A DNA stretch of 64,000 bases from Dolomedes plantarius (Eukaryota > Arthropoda > Arachnida > Araneae > Dolomedidae). Positions 33,250 through 44,482 of the stretch are shown piece by piece. Position numbers and translations under genes: made by a program. Numbering within the stretch: the stretch's first letter is position 1; the number at the start of each line of letters is the position of its first letter. The DNA is taken from positions 148,151,118 through 148,215,117 of the forward strand of contig OU015499.1 of NCBI GenBank assembly GCA_907164885.2, written 5' to 3'. The notes under the pieces were generated by a model. The model did not search any database. It was not told the origin of the DNA and saw only the letters and a program-made list of their open reading frames with translations.

Positions 33250-34414
33250 TACTTCAGGGACCCTGAGACTACTACCAAATATTTTCGAGAACTGAAAGGA
33301 ATTTTGAAAAGTTCCCATTCACTAAAAAATGAACACAGTTCCGATTCTGACAATGGAGAAGGAACTGAATCATCTATCTTTGGCGATCACTCCAAAATGG
33401 TTCAGAAAACTTAGAATCATCGAATTTCTTTAGGTAGCTCAGATTTTCCTGATAAAAATGTGAGCTACCTAAAGCCTGCCTTTTATTTGCGATCCCCAGA
33501 AGAAGCTGACATCAACAAGTGTCCGCTTTCTTTTTGGAGTAAATCAGTTGGATTGTACCCGGAACTATATGGGATTGCCAAGTGATATTTGGCTGCGACT
33601 TCAACATCAGTGCCATCTGAAAGAATTTTTTCTCAAGCCAGCAATATAATTAACTCAGCCAGAAATCGTCTCACATTGAATTAACTTCTTACCTCCACTC
33701 AGTGGGAGAAGAATTCTTTTCTTTAATTAATGGACAATAATTGTTTTTATTCATTCTTTGTTTTTTCTAGAATTCATTTTTCTATGTTGAACAATTTTTA
33801 ATTTTTTCACTCATTTTTTGATGACTTACATTAAAAATTACTTTGTATATGTTAGAAATTATTTGTATTTAAAGAAATAAATAATAATAATTTTAAGTTT
33901 AATCCTTTTGCATGATTTACTTATGTATCTTTTTTAAATTAAATTTTTTAGATAAGCTATTCCCAATTTAAATCACTTCTGGGATTTCATAAATTAAAAT
34001 AATTAATGATAATATTTTAATTAAGTAATTTTTTATTTTATATTTGGATACAATAATTCACCTGTCTTCAACTCTATACTTCTAATAAATACCACACCCA
34101 AGATATTTCAAAATATTTAGCCTTGTTTACTTGATTGATATGAAACTTTCCGAGAGGTTTTATAGTGGAACTGACTTTCAAACACCTTAGTGAGATGGAA
34201 TGATGTGGTATATAATTCTTACTGAATAAATCTTATATTCGAATTCCACCATCAATTTTTATTGTTACTGGATTAATTCACTCCATTTTCGTTCGTTTTC
34301 AGGAAGTCCTCAGAGAACTTTATTTAAAATCAGAAAAAATTTTATCCTTTAAATTTAAAAATCTCCAACTCAAAACAACATGAACCAAAAGCTTCGAAAG
34401 ATTTTTGTCTAGGG

Positions 34415-37212
34415 CAGGGGTTCTCAAACTTATCCAAGTCGTGGCACTCTTAATAGAATTAGAATTTTTCCACGGCACCCTCTCATATGTTATCTATCTG
34501 TGATATATTATTATTTATATTATGTATAATATATATATATATATATGTTTCATATTTGTATGACTGTAAAGAATAAATTATAGAAGTGGTAAGAACAGTA
34601 ATAAATGAATACAACTTGTGTTTAAAAATCACACAAGTACTTTAATTGTAATTAATAGGAAAACATTTTAATAAAATTAGTAATAAAATTACCTTCCAAA
34701 TGCTCTTTATTTAAGCGTGTGTAGTTTTAGTGTGATGGGTGAGCCTGTTGCTTACTACACAATTGTTCGAATCACGGAATAAAGCTTGATACAGCTACTC
34801 TGATTTCTTTTTCGACATTAATTTTCGAATGATATTTTCTCTTTATAACAGCAATTGCTGAAAACCCAGCTTCGTACAGATATGAAGTTGCAAAGGGAAT
34901 TAGAACACTTATAGCTTTTGCACTTAGAATGGGATACTCATTTCTTATATATATCCAAAACTCCGTCAATTCCAAACAAGCGAATTTCGCTTTCAGGTAT
35001 TCGTCACTCGCTAGCTCAATTAGATTTTCTTCCTGTTGTTAATTGAATTCTTTTGGAGCTTCAACATGGAATGGATCTTGGATCCACGCAAACTTCTCGG
35101 TTTGGTTTTCTGCAAAGTACTTTGCGAATCAGTCAGTTAGTTGTGATACATGCTCTCTGAAAACTGTCAGCATGCTATGTGAAACCTTTTCTCCACTACA
35201 GACCACGTACTGCTCAAATACAGGAAAACAATCTTTGCCTCCACTATCATTCATTTTTCCTTTCCATATCTTTAGTTTTTTCTTGAAAGATAAAATCTTC
35301 TCTTCACACTTCAATATATGCATGTTACTGCGGTGAAGAGAAACATTCAATGGATTTAGTTTTTCAAATATGTCACACAAGTATGCCAGTTTCAGCAAAA
35401 AGTCTGGATTCGCTAAATTGATGGCGATGACATGATCATTTTATTTCAGGAAATTGTAAATTTCTTATCGAAGTTGAAACGTTCGAGATAATTCATTGCC
35501 ACGTGAGAGCCAACGCGTGCTGCAGTAGTATATAAGGGTCGTGTGCTCGGCCCGCAAATCCTCGCATAGGATTTTGAAAAATATGGCCTTAAGTAGCCTA
35601 GTATTTATACAGTTTACCACCTTTATTACACATTCTAGGACGAGATAGTGGATGACTCAGCGATGACTCAGGATGATGCATGAGCTTCCCTGCGAAGGGT
35701 GGAATGTGTCCACAAACAATCCAGGACTTTGCAACGAATCAGCGACTGTAGTCGTCCATAATGACCAGACATTGATCGAACACCATCATTGACACACCTA
35801 TGCACATTGTCCAATGCAAATAATTTTCCGTCATAAATTTGTCGGATATCGAACATATCTTCAGCCGTTGCACTTCCAGTAATGCTATTACAAAACATAA
35901 CGTCTTCAACAATAGTACAACCATCAATGAAACGTACATAGATCATGAGGTGTGCATCCTTATTTCTGTCTGTGGCCTCATCTAGTTGCAGTCAAAATTC
36001 GTTTCCTTTCAATTTCTCTATCAATTGATTCTTGAGATCGTGAGCCATGTGCTGGATTCTTCGATTGATGGCGTTGTTCGACAAAGGAATGTTCGCCAGA
36101 AGTTTCCCCGCATTTTCTTCTATCGTTATATTAGCCATGTCAACAGAAGCCGGGATAATTAATTCCTCAGCAATAGTGTGAGCCTTGTTGCACTTCCCTA
36201 CTCTATATGCCAACTTGAATGACGCCAAGGCATTTTTTGGCAGTGACGCTTGCTTAGTGAAAACATTTTTTGATGGTGAAAATCTTTCTTTTTTCTGCTA
36301 AAATATTCACGTGGTTTGTCGATTATGTTGCGATGTGTTTTTTGAAGGTTCCGTCTCAATTTTCTTGGATTCATGCTCTCGGATGATAGACTAGAAAAGA
36401 TCACACACTGCGGTCTCTCTTCATCACTGACTTCTATTGAACTGAAGCCAAAATCCAAGTAGCTGTCTTCGTATTTACGGCATTTCCGCTTATTTCTACG
36501 CACGTCACATGTCGATGCATGATCTTTCTTAGTATTTGCTTTATCGGTTTTTTCAAAAAAATGTATCCATTTTTACGAAAAATATCTATTCAGCTTTCTG
36601 AGAACACTGTATGTATGGCGACCACCAGCGAGATAACTGACGACGGGACTACCTGCCCGAAAAAGCAGACGATATGAGCTATCGGAGAAAAAGGGATAAG
36701 GAGAGTCACTAGTCTAGTTCGTCTTTGGTTATTGTGAAATATCTGCAGCCGAGAGGGCAGGTGCAAAGAACGTACAGGAGGCATTCTCGAAATTCTTTGG
36801 ACATGTGGCCTCCAACCGTTGGGGAGTGAACTGGTTTTTGGTGACTGATCTTGACATTTTTTTCTTTTGCTAAGGAAGAATGCACATACAAGACAAGAAC
36901 ACGACCGGCTATAGGCAAGCCTATATTAGATGTACCATGATCAGGCCATGGTACGTGCCACGAGACAAAACCGGATACTCCTTAAAACTGCGTCAAATCT
37001 AGTGATTCGATCTCCCCTCTCGAAGCAAACACAAAGGTATACAGCGGACTCGAAGAGGAGAGTTGTTTTCCCCTTTTTGTCCATTTTCGTCAAGTTATAT
37101 CGGAATAGTCTTTAGCAATAGATTAGACTGAAGATCATGGACGTTTCGCGGCACCCCTGATCTCTCTGCGCGACGCCCCAGGGTGCCGTGGCACACACTT
37201 TGGGAACCCTTG
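34415..37212 (-). mobile_element. hAT-B transposon, unit 2, complete ends
   Basis: The 2798-bp element starts CAGGGGTTCTCAAACTTATC and ends CACACTTTGGGAACCCTTG. A perfect 8-bp duplication GTCTAGGG lies at 34407-34414 and 37213-37220. The ends match the CAGNGGTTCTCAAACTT class of hAT repeats. It is inserted inside hAT-A. Confidence 0.92.
34740..36520 (-). pseudogene. hAT-B transposase (ZBED5-like), unit 2
   Basis: Read right to left. The BED-like region (36198-36503) has YEDSYLDFGFSSIEVSDEER then PQCVIF, where the second Cys of the CxxC pair is lost, and KLRRNLQKTH. Next come AHTIAEELIIPASVDMAN and IPLSNNAINRRIQHMAHDLK, then VRFIDGCTIVEDV (35668-35946). These are followed by LAYLCDIFEKLNPLNVSLH (35129-35398) and the hATC end FWIYIRNEYPILSAKAISVL (34772-34975). 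This order matches ZBED5/Buster-type transposases. Multiple frameshifts make it inactive. Confidence 0.85.
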
Positions 37213-38471
37213 GTCTAGGGAGTAAACATCTACACATGTAGTGAATCTGATGAAAAAGACTTTTAATATTAATTTATCAGGAAGAAAAACTTCATGATGG
37301 AAATGGCCTATAACTTATATTTAGCATTGTATTCTAGGTTTATTTTATCCGTTTATTTTAATAGTTAAATATAGACCCTCATTGATTAATTTTACAATTT
37401 TTCTTCAAAATTGTTTTTAATATCATTTATTTTTCCATTTGGTTTTGAGATTTTTCAACCCAAATTTTTATAAATTATAATTATTTCAAATAAATTCTTT
37501 TGAAAATCTGTACTCGATAATATCGAGAATATAATATCGATATTACAATATTATCGAAAATATAATATCGATATTAAAATACCTAATATCGTAGGGTCAA
37601 TATCGATATTTCTATAATATCGATATCAATATCCCATCCCTAGCACGAATTGAATTCAGTTTAGATCCTCTGCACATTGACAGCCGGACAGTCCTTAAAA
37701 TATGAAATATTATGATTTTTGAAATTCAATAACAATAGAATTGATGTTTGAGTAGTATCCTAAAGTTATACAATGAGGAAAATAAAAATAATTTTAAATA
37801 AAATGGGGAAAAATATAGTCTCGAATTTTTTTAATGGATCATATCATTGTTAAAGTCTATGTTTTGGCTAAAGACATAATCAGAACCTTCAGTTTCACAG
37901 TTTGAAAAGGCGGAAAAGAAACCAAATTTCTTTTGCACAAAACCAAGTTTTGTGCAATTTTCTGATTTTAACTGAACTTCTATTAAGTTTTAATTTATTT
38001 CTAGTTAAATTGGGGGGCACATGCCGCCCCGTGCCCCCCCCCCCCGACTTTACGCCTATGATTGTTAGGGAACTAGACTGGGGGGAGTGCAGGGTACGTC
38101 CAGACGGTGCGATTACCCTGAAAATTTAGTATTTTTAGGGGTAACTATTAGATTTAAAATGGGCAATATTTTAAGCTGTAGTTCTATAGAAATAACTTTA
38201 ATGCTACAATTTATTAGCCTTGAAAATTATAGTTGTTTTAAATTTTAATGAAGAAGCAGCCTGTTTTAGTTCTAAATGTAGTTGTAGTTCGGTCAATGAT
38301 GGACAAAAATATGGAAACAAAGTTTCCATCTTTTCCATTTTATTTCAAAAAATAAGTTCAATTTTATTTTAAAAAATTATCCCTGGATAATTGACCAGTT
38401 ACTTTGATTCATTAATAAATTTCTTTTTACTTTTATTTTATTGCAAAAGGAAAATAAATAAGCTGTGTTCC

Positions 38472-38651
38472 ATGTTATCGGACGAGCAGCGCGAAGGGGC
38501 GAGGTTTAAGAACCAGTCCTATCTACTTGCCGTGCGTAGGGATGGGTTAAACAAAAATAGCGCCAAGCCAAAACATTTCGCTGGGCGAGCAAGTGTACTT
38601 ATGAGGAAGCTGTTCACTACTTTTTTTTATGTTTCTCTAACTTTTAATTAA
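38472..38651 (+). CDS. Hypothetical 59-codon ORF, unit 2
   Basis: Counterpart of 10515-10694. An upstream in-frame extension exists only from a TTG and is closed by TAG in unit 1, so ATG 38472 is the more credible start. Confidence 0.25.
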   Translation: MLSDEQREGARFKNQSYLLAVRRDGLNKNSAKPKHFAGRASVLMRKLFTTFFYVSLTFN

Positions 38652-39204
38652 CTAGCATTTAATAGTCTATTTGAATTTAACTTCTCTTAACTTTGTACAA
38701 TAATCCATTGTAAAGTAATTGTGTAGTAATCTGGGTGACAAGGGATGTCCCTTTGAAAAACTTCCTTCGAAGAGGAAAAATTAGCTTCGAAATTGAAAAT
38801 GGGAAGTTCTGGACATGTATGAAAAGGAAGTGAGTTCGATCAGATCAACATTTTAAGGGCATTACCAAGCATCGAAAGAAACCTCTATCGACGTATTTTC
38901 TATTCAATTTATTTCGACACGTAATTATTAATTATTATGCACACGTGAATGTGAATGGTATATATTATATAGTTTTTAAATATATTTATTGAATTATTGT
39001 CTGCATCATATAAGTTTCTACACTCAATACTATAAGGACCAACAAATACTTTGGGAAAAATCTAACTCTCAAACGTTTGTGCTCTAACAATATTTTAACT
39101 GGTAAATCGCACTTTATCCCCTCACCGTTAATTAGCTTTTTCCATCATAAAATTAATAGTAATAAACGTACAGGAATTGTCGTTATTATTATATATCTGA
39201 TTGG

Positions 39205-39385
39205 TCGCCCAGTGGCTAAGTGGTTAAGACATCAACCTGCTACGCCGGTGTGCGGGTGTGATTCCCGCATATGACTTGGCTGTATTCTGGGGAACCGGTC
39301 AGTCTTCCGCCTGCAAATGGAGTCCCGTCTAGAAAGGGGAGCTGCAAACCATCGCCGGTCTCATTTTTTGTCAATAAAAATTCTT
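39205..39385 (+). repeat. tRNA-derived SINE, unit 2
   Basis: Same SINE as at 11245-11425, predating the duplication. The B-box is slightly changed (GGTGTGATTCC). Confidence 0.7.
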
Positions 39386-39480
39386 CTTTGATTGCGTTAT
39401 TTTGTCTGTTTCTATCATTATTGTATTCATATGTACACTGGACTGGGGTGTAATGTCGTCATCCCCCAGGGACATTGACC

Positions 39481-39482
<2 letters not shown>

Positions 39483-39539
<57 letters not shown>
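39483..39539. repeat. (TA)n microsatellite, unit 2
   Basis: Pure TA run directly after the CCCAGGGACATT segment that also precedes the unit 1 microsatellite. Confidence 0.95.
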
Positions 39540-39540
<1 letters not shown>

Positions 39541-39541
<1 letters not shown>

Positions 39542-40577
39542 GAGTAATTACTGATAAAGAAATACAATCATTAAATCTACTCACGTGTATACAGTTGTTG
39601 CGACGTCTAGCTCACACCCCGATTGTACTTCACACCACAAAGGAAGTCAGAATCTCACACCTTCCGAGCATTCATACTTCTGTCTTAAGCCTGCTCGAGT
39701 TAGGCATTCGCAGAACTGTAAACAATTAACCTGTTCAGGCTATCTGCCCGTAGTCAAAAGGAGAAAAAGAGGTGTGTTGTTATGGTGTGTGGTGAAACTT
39801 TTGCATAAAATCCTGACATTCCATCTGATGTTCAGATCAATGTCAAAACACACAAGCGAAATGTTTACTCTCATTCATTAGTTTTTTAATTCAAAACTTG
39901 ATTCTCAATCATTATTTAATCAATGACGTATTTAATGCTTTTCCATGATAAAAATTCAGTATGATGTGTCTAGAAAAAGAAGATACCGGAATATCGTATG
40001 AAATGACACTTCCCATTGTAGAATCTGGTCACGTATATTTGCTATTGCATGATATCTGTAGCATGTGCCTCATTCCAAAGAACTTGGGCTAAATCACTTT
40101 CAGTTCATTTATCATAGTTACCATATTCAACCAAGAGCCCAAAATCTCGTCTTACAAACTCAATTCACGATGACGGCATTTTAGCACTGTGAAATTCTTG
40201 TACGACCCGAGACTAAGGGCCTAACGAAGTTTCTACTGCTAAAGAGATTGAGGGGGTATATGTTGGGATGACTGCTTCTCCCATCGATTGCTGGTAAATA
40301 TCCACTTCATTCTTCAATGAAGTGGATTGACTGATCAACATATTATTGAAAATTCTTGCGTTAAAACATGAGGGAGTAATAAAAAAGGTTAAAAATACTC
40401 TTTATACAAACAAAGGTTTCAAAAAATATTGAATTGAGTACCAAAACTTGTAATAAAAAATACAGAAAACTAATGAAGAGGTGAAACTATGATAGATAAG
40501 AAAAAATAGAATTTTATAATTTATCAGAAAGCCACGTTTTGAATAATATAGGATGGAACAGATATTGGGCAATTTCA
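39541..40577. other. Unit 2-specific 1 kb segment
   Basis: Sequence absent from unit 1. I find no convincing gene. It contains a perfect 11-bp-stem hairpin at 40301-40326 (TCCACTTCATT, 4-nt loop). The portion TGTTGGGATGACTGC (40261) is reminiscent of an LTR start, but no second LTR or primer-binding site is visible. Confidence 0.45.
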
Positions 40578-40805
40578 ACTGCAGATTGTAACTCGATAGA
40601 AAAAGTGAAAAAAAATATCGCCGACTAGATCAAACTACAAGACACAAAACCCATTTTACCAAAAGCGAAAAGAACATAAAAAAATTCCTGGATTACATAG
40701 CACGACGTATTACTAGTAGAAGAGCTGAAGATTAACTGACTGAGAAGGTCAAAGTCAAGGTAGTAGGGCTTACGGAGTTATTAACTGCGAAAAATTGCAC
40801 AACTC

Positions 40806-41078
40806 TCAACTTCGAACGGATAATGAATTAATAAACTTATAGAAATATTCCGAATTAAACGAGTTGCCACACATTAATTTAGAAAAATCGCACGGATGCC
40901 GCCTGGATCCGTGTTCGACCCGAGCTTTGGCCTGCGAGGAAACTTCCGTTTCCCCATAAAGCAGGGTTAAACCAATAACTGAGTAATCAGAAACAGATAC
41001 CTTGACGATGTCTGTCACTAAAATGAAACGGAATAACCGCTTCCAATAATGAGTTGGGTATTGGACCATTGGTGCCAT
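40806..41078 (-). CDS. Hypothetical minus-strand ORF, unit 2
   Basis: Counterpart of 12301-12576, 90 codons, differing by about ten residues in the shared part and by a shifted N-terminus. Confidence 0.2.
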   Translation of the reverse strand: MAPMVQYPTHYWKRLFRFILVTDIVKVSVSDYSVIGLTLLYGETEVSSQAKARVEHGSRRHPCDFSKLMCGNSFNSEYFYKFINSLSVRS

Positions 41079-41449
41079 TTATAGGCAGGGCAGGGAACCA
41101 AAAACGGTTTCCCAAAAGGGAGGTTTTTGCAGTGTTAAAGCAATTATGTTAAGATAAAAGAAAGAATTAATGGATGTAGTAATAAAAAAACTTTATTATA
41201 CGTGGATTTTTTAAACATGGAGGTCAAATGACTTGATAGTATCGCTTTAAGGTCAAAAGGTTCGGCAGAAAACATCGCTCTGTGACAGTTCGTCATAGGG
41301 GGACTCTGCATTATTGAAGTTTGCTTCATACAGACATTTTTGTTGCTTTAGCAAGAAATGTCCCAATCATTAAAATTATGATCCTTTATGCTGAATACTG
41401 CCTAGAAAAAGACCGTCGAAAATTTCTAAAATAACTGTCGACGTTTGAA

Positions 41450-41584
41450 ATGGACCCTTTTTGTCATAATGAACGCGATTTTTCTACGTGCCAATTTTTA
41501 GTAATATCAAATGAATCAGGAAAAAATCCCAAGAAAATACATAGTTTGGCGAAGTTTTTAAATTTACTTAGAACAAAACTGTAA
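41450..41584 (+). CDS. Hypothetical 44-codon ORF, unit 2
   Basis: Counterpart of 13187-13360, truncated by TAA after LLRTKL. Substitutions are mostly non-synonymous (C to R, P to S, Y to F), which argues against strong constraint. Confidence 0.28.
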   Translation: MDPFCHNERDFSTCQFLVISNESGKNPKKIHSLAKFLNLLRTKL

Positions 41585-41723
41585 AACTTGACAAAGAATC
41601 GGAAACTACATAATTCAATATAGAATGTAAGAATTCAAATATGCTGCAGTATATTGCTTAAACACAAATGACATTTCATTCGTTTATAGCCGAATACTTT
41701 CAGTTATAATATCTCATTTTGAA

Positions 41724-41849
41724 ATGCGAAGGTTTCGCCAAATAAATTGTAGTTATGAAAACTTTGAATCGACGCATGTGTTAAATCCAATTTTCACATT
41801 TATGGACCACGTAAAACACTTTTCTTTACAAAAATCCATTTTTCTTTGA
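41724..41849 (+). CDS. Hypothetical 41-codon ORF, unit 2
   Basis: Counterpart of 13461-13586. The competing minus-strand frame 41753-41974 (73 codons, TTEYKQLIDKQKLESVLMRM) looks equally plausible, so strand cannot be settled by eye. Confidence 0.25.
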   Translation: MRRFRQINCSYENFESTHVLNPIFTFMDHVKHFSLQKSIFL

Positions 41850-42011
41850 CCGAATTCGGTTATACGAGAGACAAACATTCTCATCAAAACAGATTCCAGT
41901 TTCTGTTTGTCTATTAACTGTTTATACTCAGTGGTACTGATCGCGGATGGGTTTTTAAACAAAAAACTTTTCATAAATTAATGAAAGGTTAATTTTCTTA
42001 TCCGATTCTGA

Positions 42012-42093
42012 AGGCCGGGGCGATGGCCGTGTGGCTAGGGCGTTGGCATTCGGTACTAGACTCTGTGGGTTCGAGTCCCACAGTCTCTGGTAT
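42012..42093 (+). repeat. tRNA-like SINE head, unit 2
   Basis: Same element as 13751-13830. The B-box GGTTCGAGTCC is intact and the following CCACAG pairs slightly better with CTCTGTGG. Confidence 0.65.
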
Positions 42094-42381
42094 CGCTTTC
42101 TCGATATCTCAGCTAACGCATCTCGTATTTTATTGTCCATCGTCGACTGACAATGTCATAGTCCTGATGTAATGCCCACTATTGGCGTGGATGCTTGTAG
42201 ACGTTCGGAATCAGCTTTAAGCAGTAGGTCCTGGTCAAATAAACCTTCGTGTAGCAAAAAATGACCTCAACCAACGACAGCTCCTGAATTTCAATGAATT
42301 TTATTTTAATGTGTTATAAAAACAGCGCTATTTGAGTTCATTTTCATTAGCCATTTAACAAATGCATATTTTGTATTCACG

Positions 42382-42573
42382 ATGGCATCCTCAATCTCGA
42401 TAGCTTTTCCACTCATTAAGATTCTAGATATGATAGGTTTTTATGTTATTCTGAGTATTCGGTCGGGTAGTTATACGCATTACTTGCAAGCATTTCCTTA
42501 CTTGGTAAGAATTTATGGCATTTTAAATGCATCGTTACTTACGTTAGTAAGGTATTTAAACTCTGTATCTTAG
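42382..42573 (+). CDS. Hypothetical 63-codon ORF, unit 2
   Basis: Counterpart of 20202-20393; starts at the ATG after ATTCACG. It lies about 600 bp upstream of the spliced gene remnant on the same strand. Confidence 0.25.
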   Translation: MASSISIAFPLIKILDMIGFYVILSIRSGSYTHYLQAFPYLVRIYGILNASLLTLVRYLNSVS

Positions 42574-42859
42574 GTCAGAAAAGCTCTATAAGAATTACAT
42601 GAGAACAAACACGTTATTACTCGACGATGAACGACAAAATGCCTGATGCGTTAGCTCAGATATTGAGAAACCTTGGAGAAACTAAGAAAAATTAATCCCA
42701 GAGCTAGAAAGAATAAGCTTCGACGGAATACACAAATAAAAATGGCAGGTAAAGAAAGATAATTGAAATAGTTCATAGAACATAAAAAAGGTTTAAGACG
42801 TGACGTACTGAATGAAAACAAAATGTTGTAATGGACTCGACGTATTTTATTTCCCCAGG

Positions 42860-42867
42860 TGACGTCA
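42860..42867. promoter_or_regulatory. CRE palindrome TGACGTCA, unit 2
   Basis: Same site as 20676-20683, about 300 bp upstream of the first putative exon (43171). Confidence 0.3.
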
Positions 42868-43170
42868 CTTATCCTTCAGGCTGTGAGCAATATTTAGCTC
42901 GACAAATCTCGCTTCTCAGAATTGTCCCGCAACCACCTACAAACTGTATAGCAATAACTCCGGCGATGGCTCCTTTCTTTAGATCTCGATAATACGGGAT
43001 ATTATTCAATAAGTTTCGTAAATAAAAAAATATATATATTACTCATTTTTCTATAAATCAAATTTTCAGAAGTAATAAATTAAATATTAGAGAAAATAAC
43101 ATTCTCTAAATTAAAATAATAAATTATTTCCTCCTAGGTACATTATCAAGGTAAACAAGAAATAGTATAA

Positions 43171-43250
43171 GATACTAATCGAAATCTTTGGGAACATATA
43201 GTGCGAGTACCTTACGAGGCATTTCGACGAAATATCACTTACGAAACCAC
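43171..43250 (+). CDS. Putative internal exon 1 of spliced gene, unit 2
   Basis: An 80-nt frame reading NLWEHIVRVPYEAFRRNITY, then ETT with two extra bases before GTGAAT, a possible donor. Phase fits the exon at 43662, which supplies one base. The upstream acceptor is poor (no pyrimidine tract; an in-frame TAA directly precedes), so the 5' limit is uncertain. In unit 1 (20985-21049) a 15-bp in-frame deletion removes NLWEH-type codons and CGA to TGA (21027-21029) creates a stop. Confidence 0.3.
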
Positions 43251-43265
43251 GTGAATATCCAATGA

Positions 43266-43523
43266 ATGCCAACCGTTTTACACGGGGAACACTTTTGTTT
43301 TAAATTTACAACGGCGCAATTGTTTTGCCGCACATTTCCTAATGAACTTAAAAAATCGATGCATTACAGAACAAATATTTTGGTTTTGAGAACTCCAGGA
43401 TTTTCAATATGGGCTGCTGTTCGTGTGAATGCCTTTTCCCATGTTTTATTTGAACGCAAAACATCCGATTTCCTCTACCGTGAACTCTGGTCATCATCGG
43501 AAACAGAGCTCATAAACTGTTGA
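43266..43523 (+). CDS. Hypothetical 85-codon ORF, unit 2
   Basis: Counterpart of 21065-21322; the core WAAVRVNAFSHVLFERKTSD is shared. Confidence 0.28.
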   Translation: MPTVLHGEHFCFKFTTAQLFCRTFPNELKKSMHYRTNILVLRTPGFSIWAAVRVNAFSHVLFERKTSDFLYRELWSSSETELINC

Positions 43524-43661
43524 ATAATCAGTGACACAATGGTCGAGATATCGATGCAAATATCGATGAAAGAACAATGTTTGAAGAGGATTCTGGGAAT
43601 CCGTCATTCTATTAAAAACTTTGAAAGCTGTTACTTGTAAAGATCCCAGTTCGTTTTTCAG

Positions 43662-43740
43662 AGTTAATATATCGACTTTTTTGAGTAGAATAGAACAAAT
43701 TCGAAATGAATTTCGTTACTGGATGGATGAGGAAGAAGAT
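43662..43740 (+). CDS. Putative exon 2 of spliced gene, unit 2
   Basis: 79 nt between the acceptor GTTCGTTTTTCAG (ends 43661) and a consensus donor GTAAGT (43741). It encodes VNISTFLSRIEQIRNEFRYW then MDEEED, ending on a codon boundary. The acidic end and strong donor make this the best exon candidate here. Family not recognised. Confidence 0.5.
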
Positions 43741-44237
43741 GTAAGTGAAAAATTATTATTTTATTGATCCTTATATTAAATCTCGCCGCGAGATCATTTC
43801 AAACGCACCTCGATTTGCACGGGCTAAAATGAAATTAAAATGTAGATTTTAACCGCGTTTTCATGTTTTTGTAAACATTTACTCTAAAAACATATAACGA
43901 TAGAAAGAAATTCTTACGGAAGAATTCGATTTTAAAACAATTTCTGCTGTCAGAATAATAGGTGTAAAAAATTTAGGTCAGACGTTCAATGGATATGTAA
44001 TTAGGTTATTAAACGGTAGTTAAATTATGCTTAAAAAAAGAGCTTCTTTTACTAATGTGGCGTATTTTCTGCCATATTCATATCTTTCTGCTGAAAAACA
44101 AGAATATTTCCCATAATTCTAAGTCTCCAGAAAGAAATCCGATTGGTCTATTGCGGATTTTAAATATTTCATAGAACAGATATAGTGTGGGAAGCCAGCG
44201 GTCGTAATTTCTAAACGGTAATATTTTCATCTTTCAG

Positions 44238-44354
44238 AGACCTGTTAAAGCAGCATCTGCTTTTCGACTGACTTCAAAAACTTTTGTACCTAAAAATAAT
44301 ATAGATTTCTGGAGTTCACTAAGGTCTGTTAAAGAACAGTATACGACATTTTAG
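44238..44354 (+). CDS. Putative terminal exon of spliced gene, unit 2
   Basis: Acceptor ATTTTCATCTTTCAG (ends 44237), then 38 codons in the phase left by exon 2: RPVKAASAFRLTSKTFVPKN, then NIDFWSSLRSVKEQYTTF and TAG (44352-44354). The same exon is open in unit 1. The 497-bp intron carries consensus ends GTAAGT and CAG. Both exons read on in one frame, which chance would rarely give. Confidence 0.5.
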   Translation, partial: RPVKAASAFRLTSKTFVPKNNIDFWSSLRSVKEQYTTF

Positions 44355-44482
44355 ACCAATGACTTTTCATTTGTATGAAACAATTTAAGAAATTACTTTG
44401 AATTAAATATCAAGGTATTTCATTATTAAGACGGCCCAGGAATAATTTAAAACTGTTTTTGCTGAAAATAAAGTAATACTTT

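Larger units (their letters stand above)
31099..33726 (+). pseudogene. hAT-A transposase relic, unit 2
   Basis: Same layout, with Tc1 between 31746 and 33249. The hATC block is more damaged than in unit 1: CGA has become TGA in the AKRYLAA motif (about 33583), and a TAA lies after LTLN (about 33682). The middle block (31488-31688) is frameshifted near its end. Confidence 0.82.
30542..37642. mobile_element. hAT-A transposon, unit 2 (nested host)
   Basis: Same termini as in unit 1; right flank GCACGAAT (37643-37650), left flank GTACGAAA. Part of the left subterminal TATCGATA cluster is deleted and a (TA)n run (about 30677-30723) has expanded there. The right cluster is intact (37550-37630). 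It lies inside hAT-C. Confidence 0.85.
30491..38060. mobile_element. Outer hAT-like element (hAT-C), split by hAT-A
   Basis: Starts CATAGGCGTACCGTGC and ends GACTTTACGCCTATG. The flanks are ATTGCTAG (30483-30490) and ATTGTTAG (38061-38068), an 8-bp target duplication with one mismatch. Only about 50 bp of left arm and 410 bp of right arm remain outside the inner hAT-A. No transposase is seen in these arms, so it was a short non-autonomous element before the inner insertion. In unit 1 only the right end survives (to 10103, followed by ATTGTTAG). Confidence 0.75.

Noticed and set aside
38391..38471. N-terminal extension of the 59-codon ORF
   Set aside because: It starts at TTG, is closed by TAG in unit 1, and is Leu/Phe-rich AT sequence.
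39541..40577. LTR retrotransposon
   Set aside because: A TGTTGGGA-like start is visible, but there is no second LTR, primer-binding site or pol motif.
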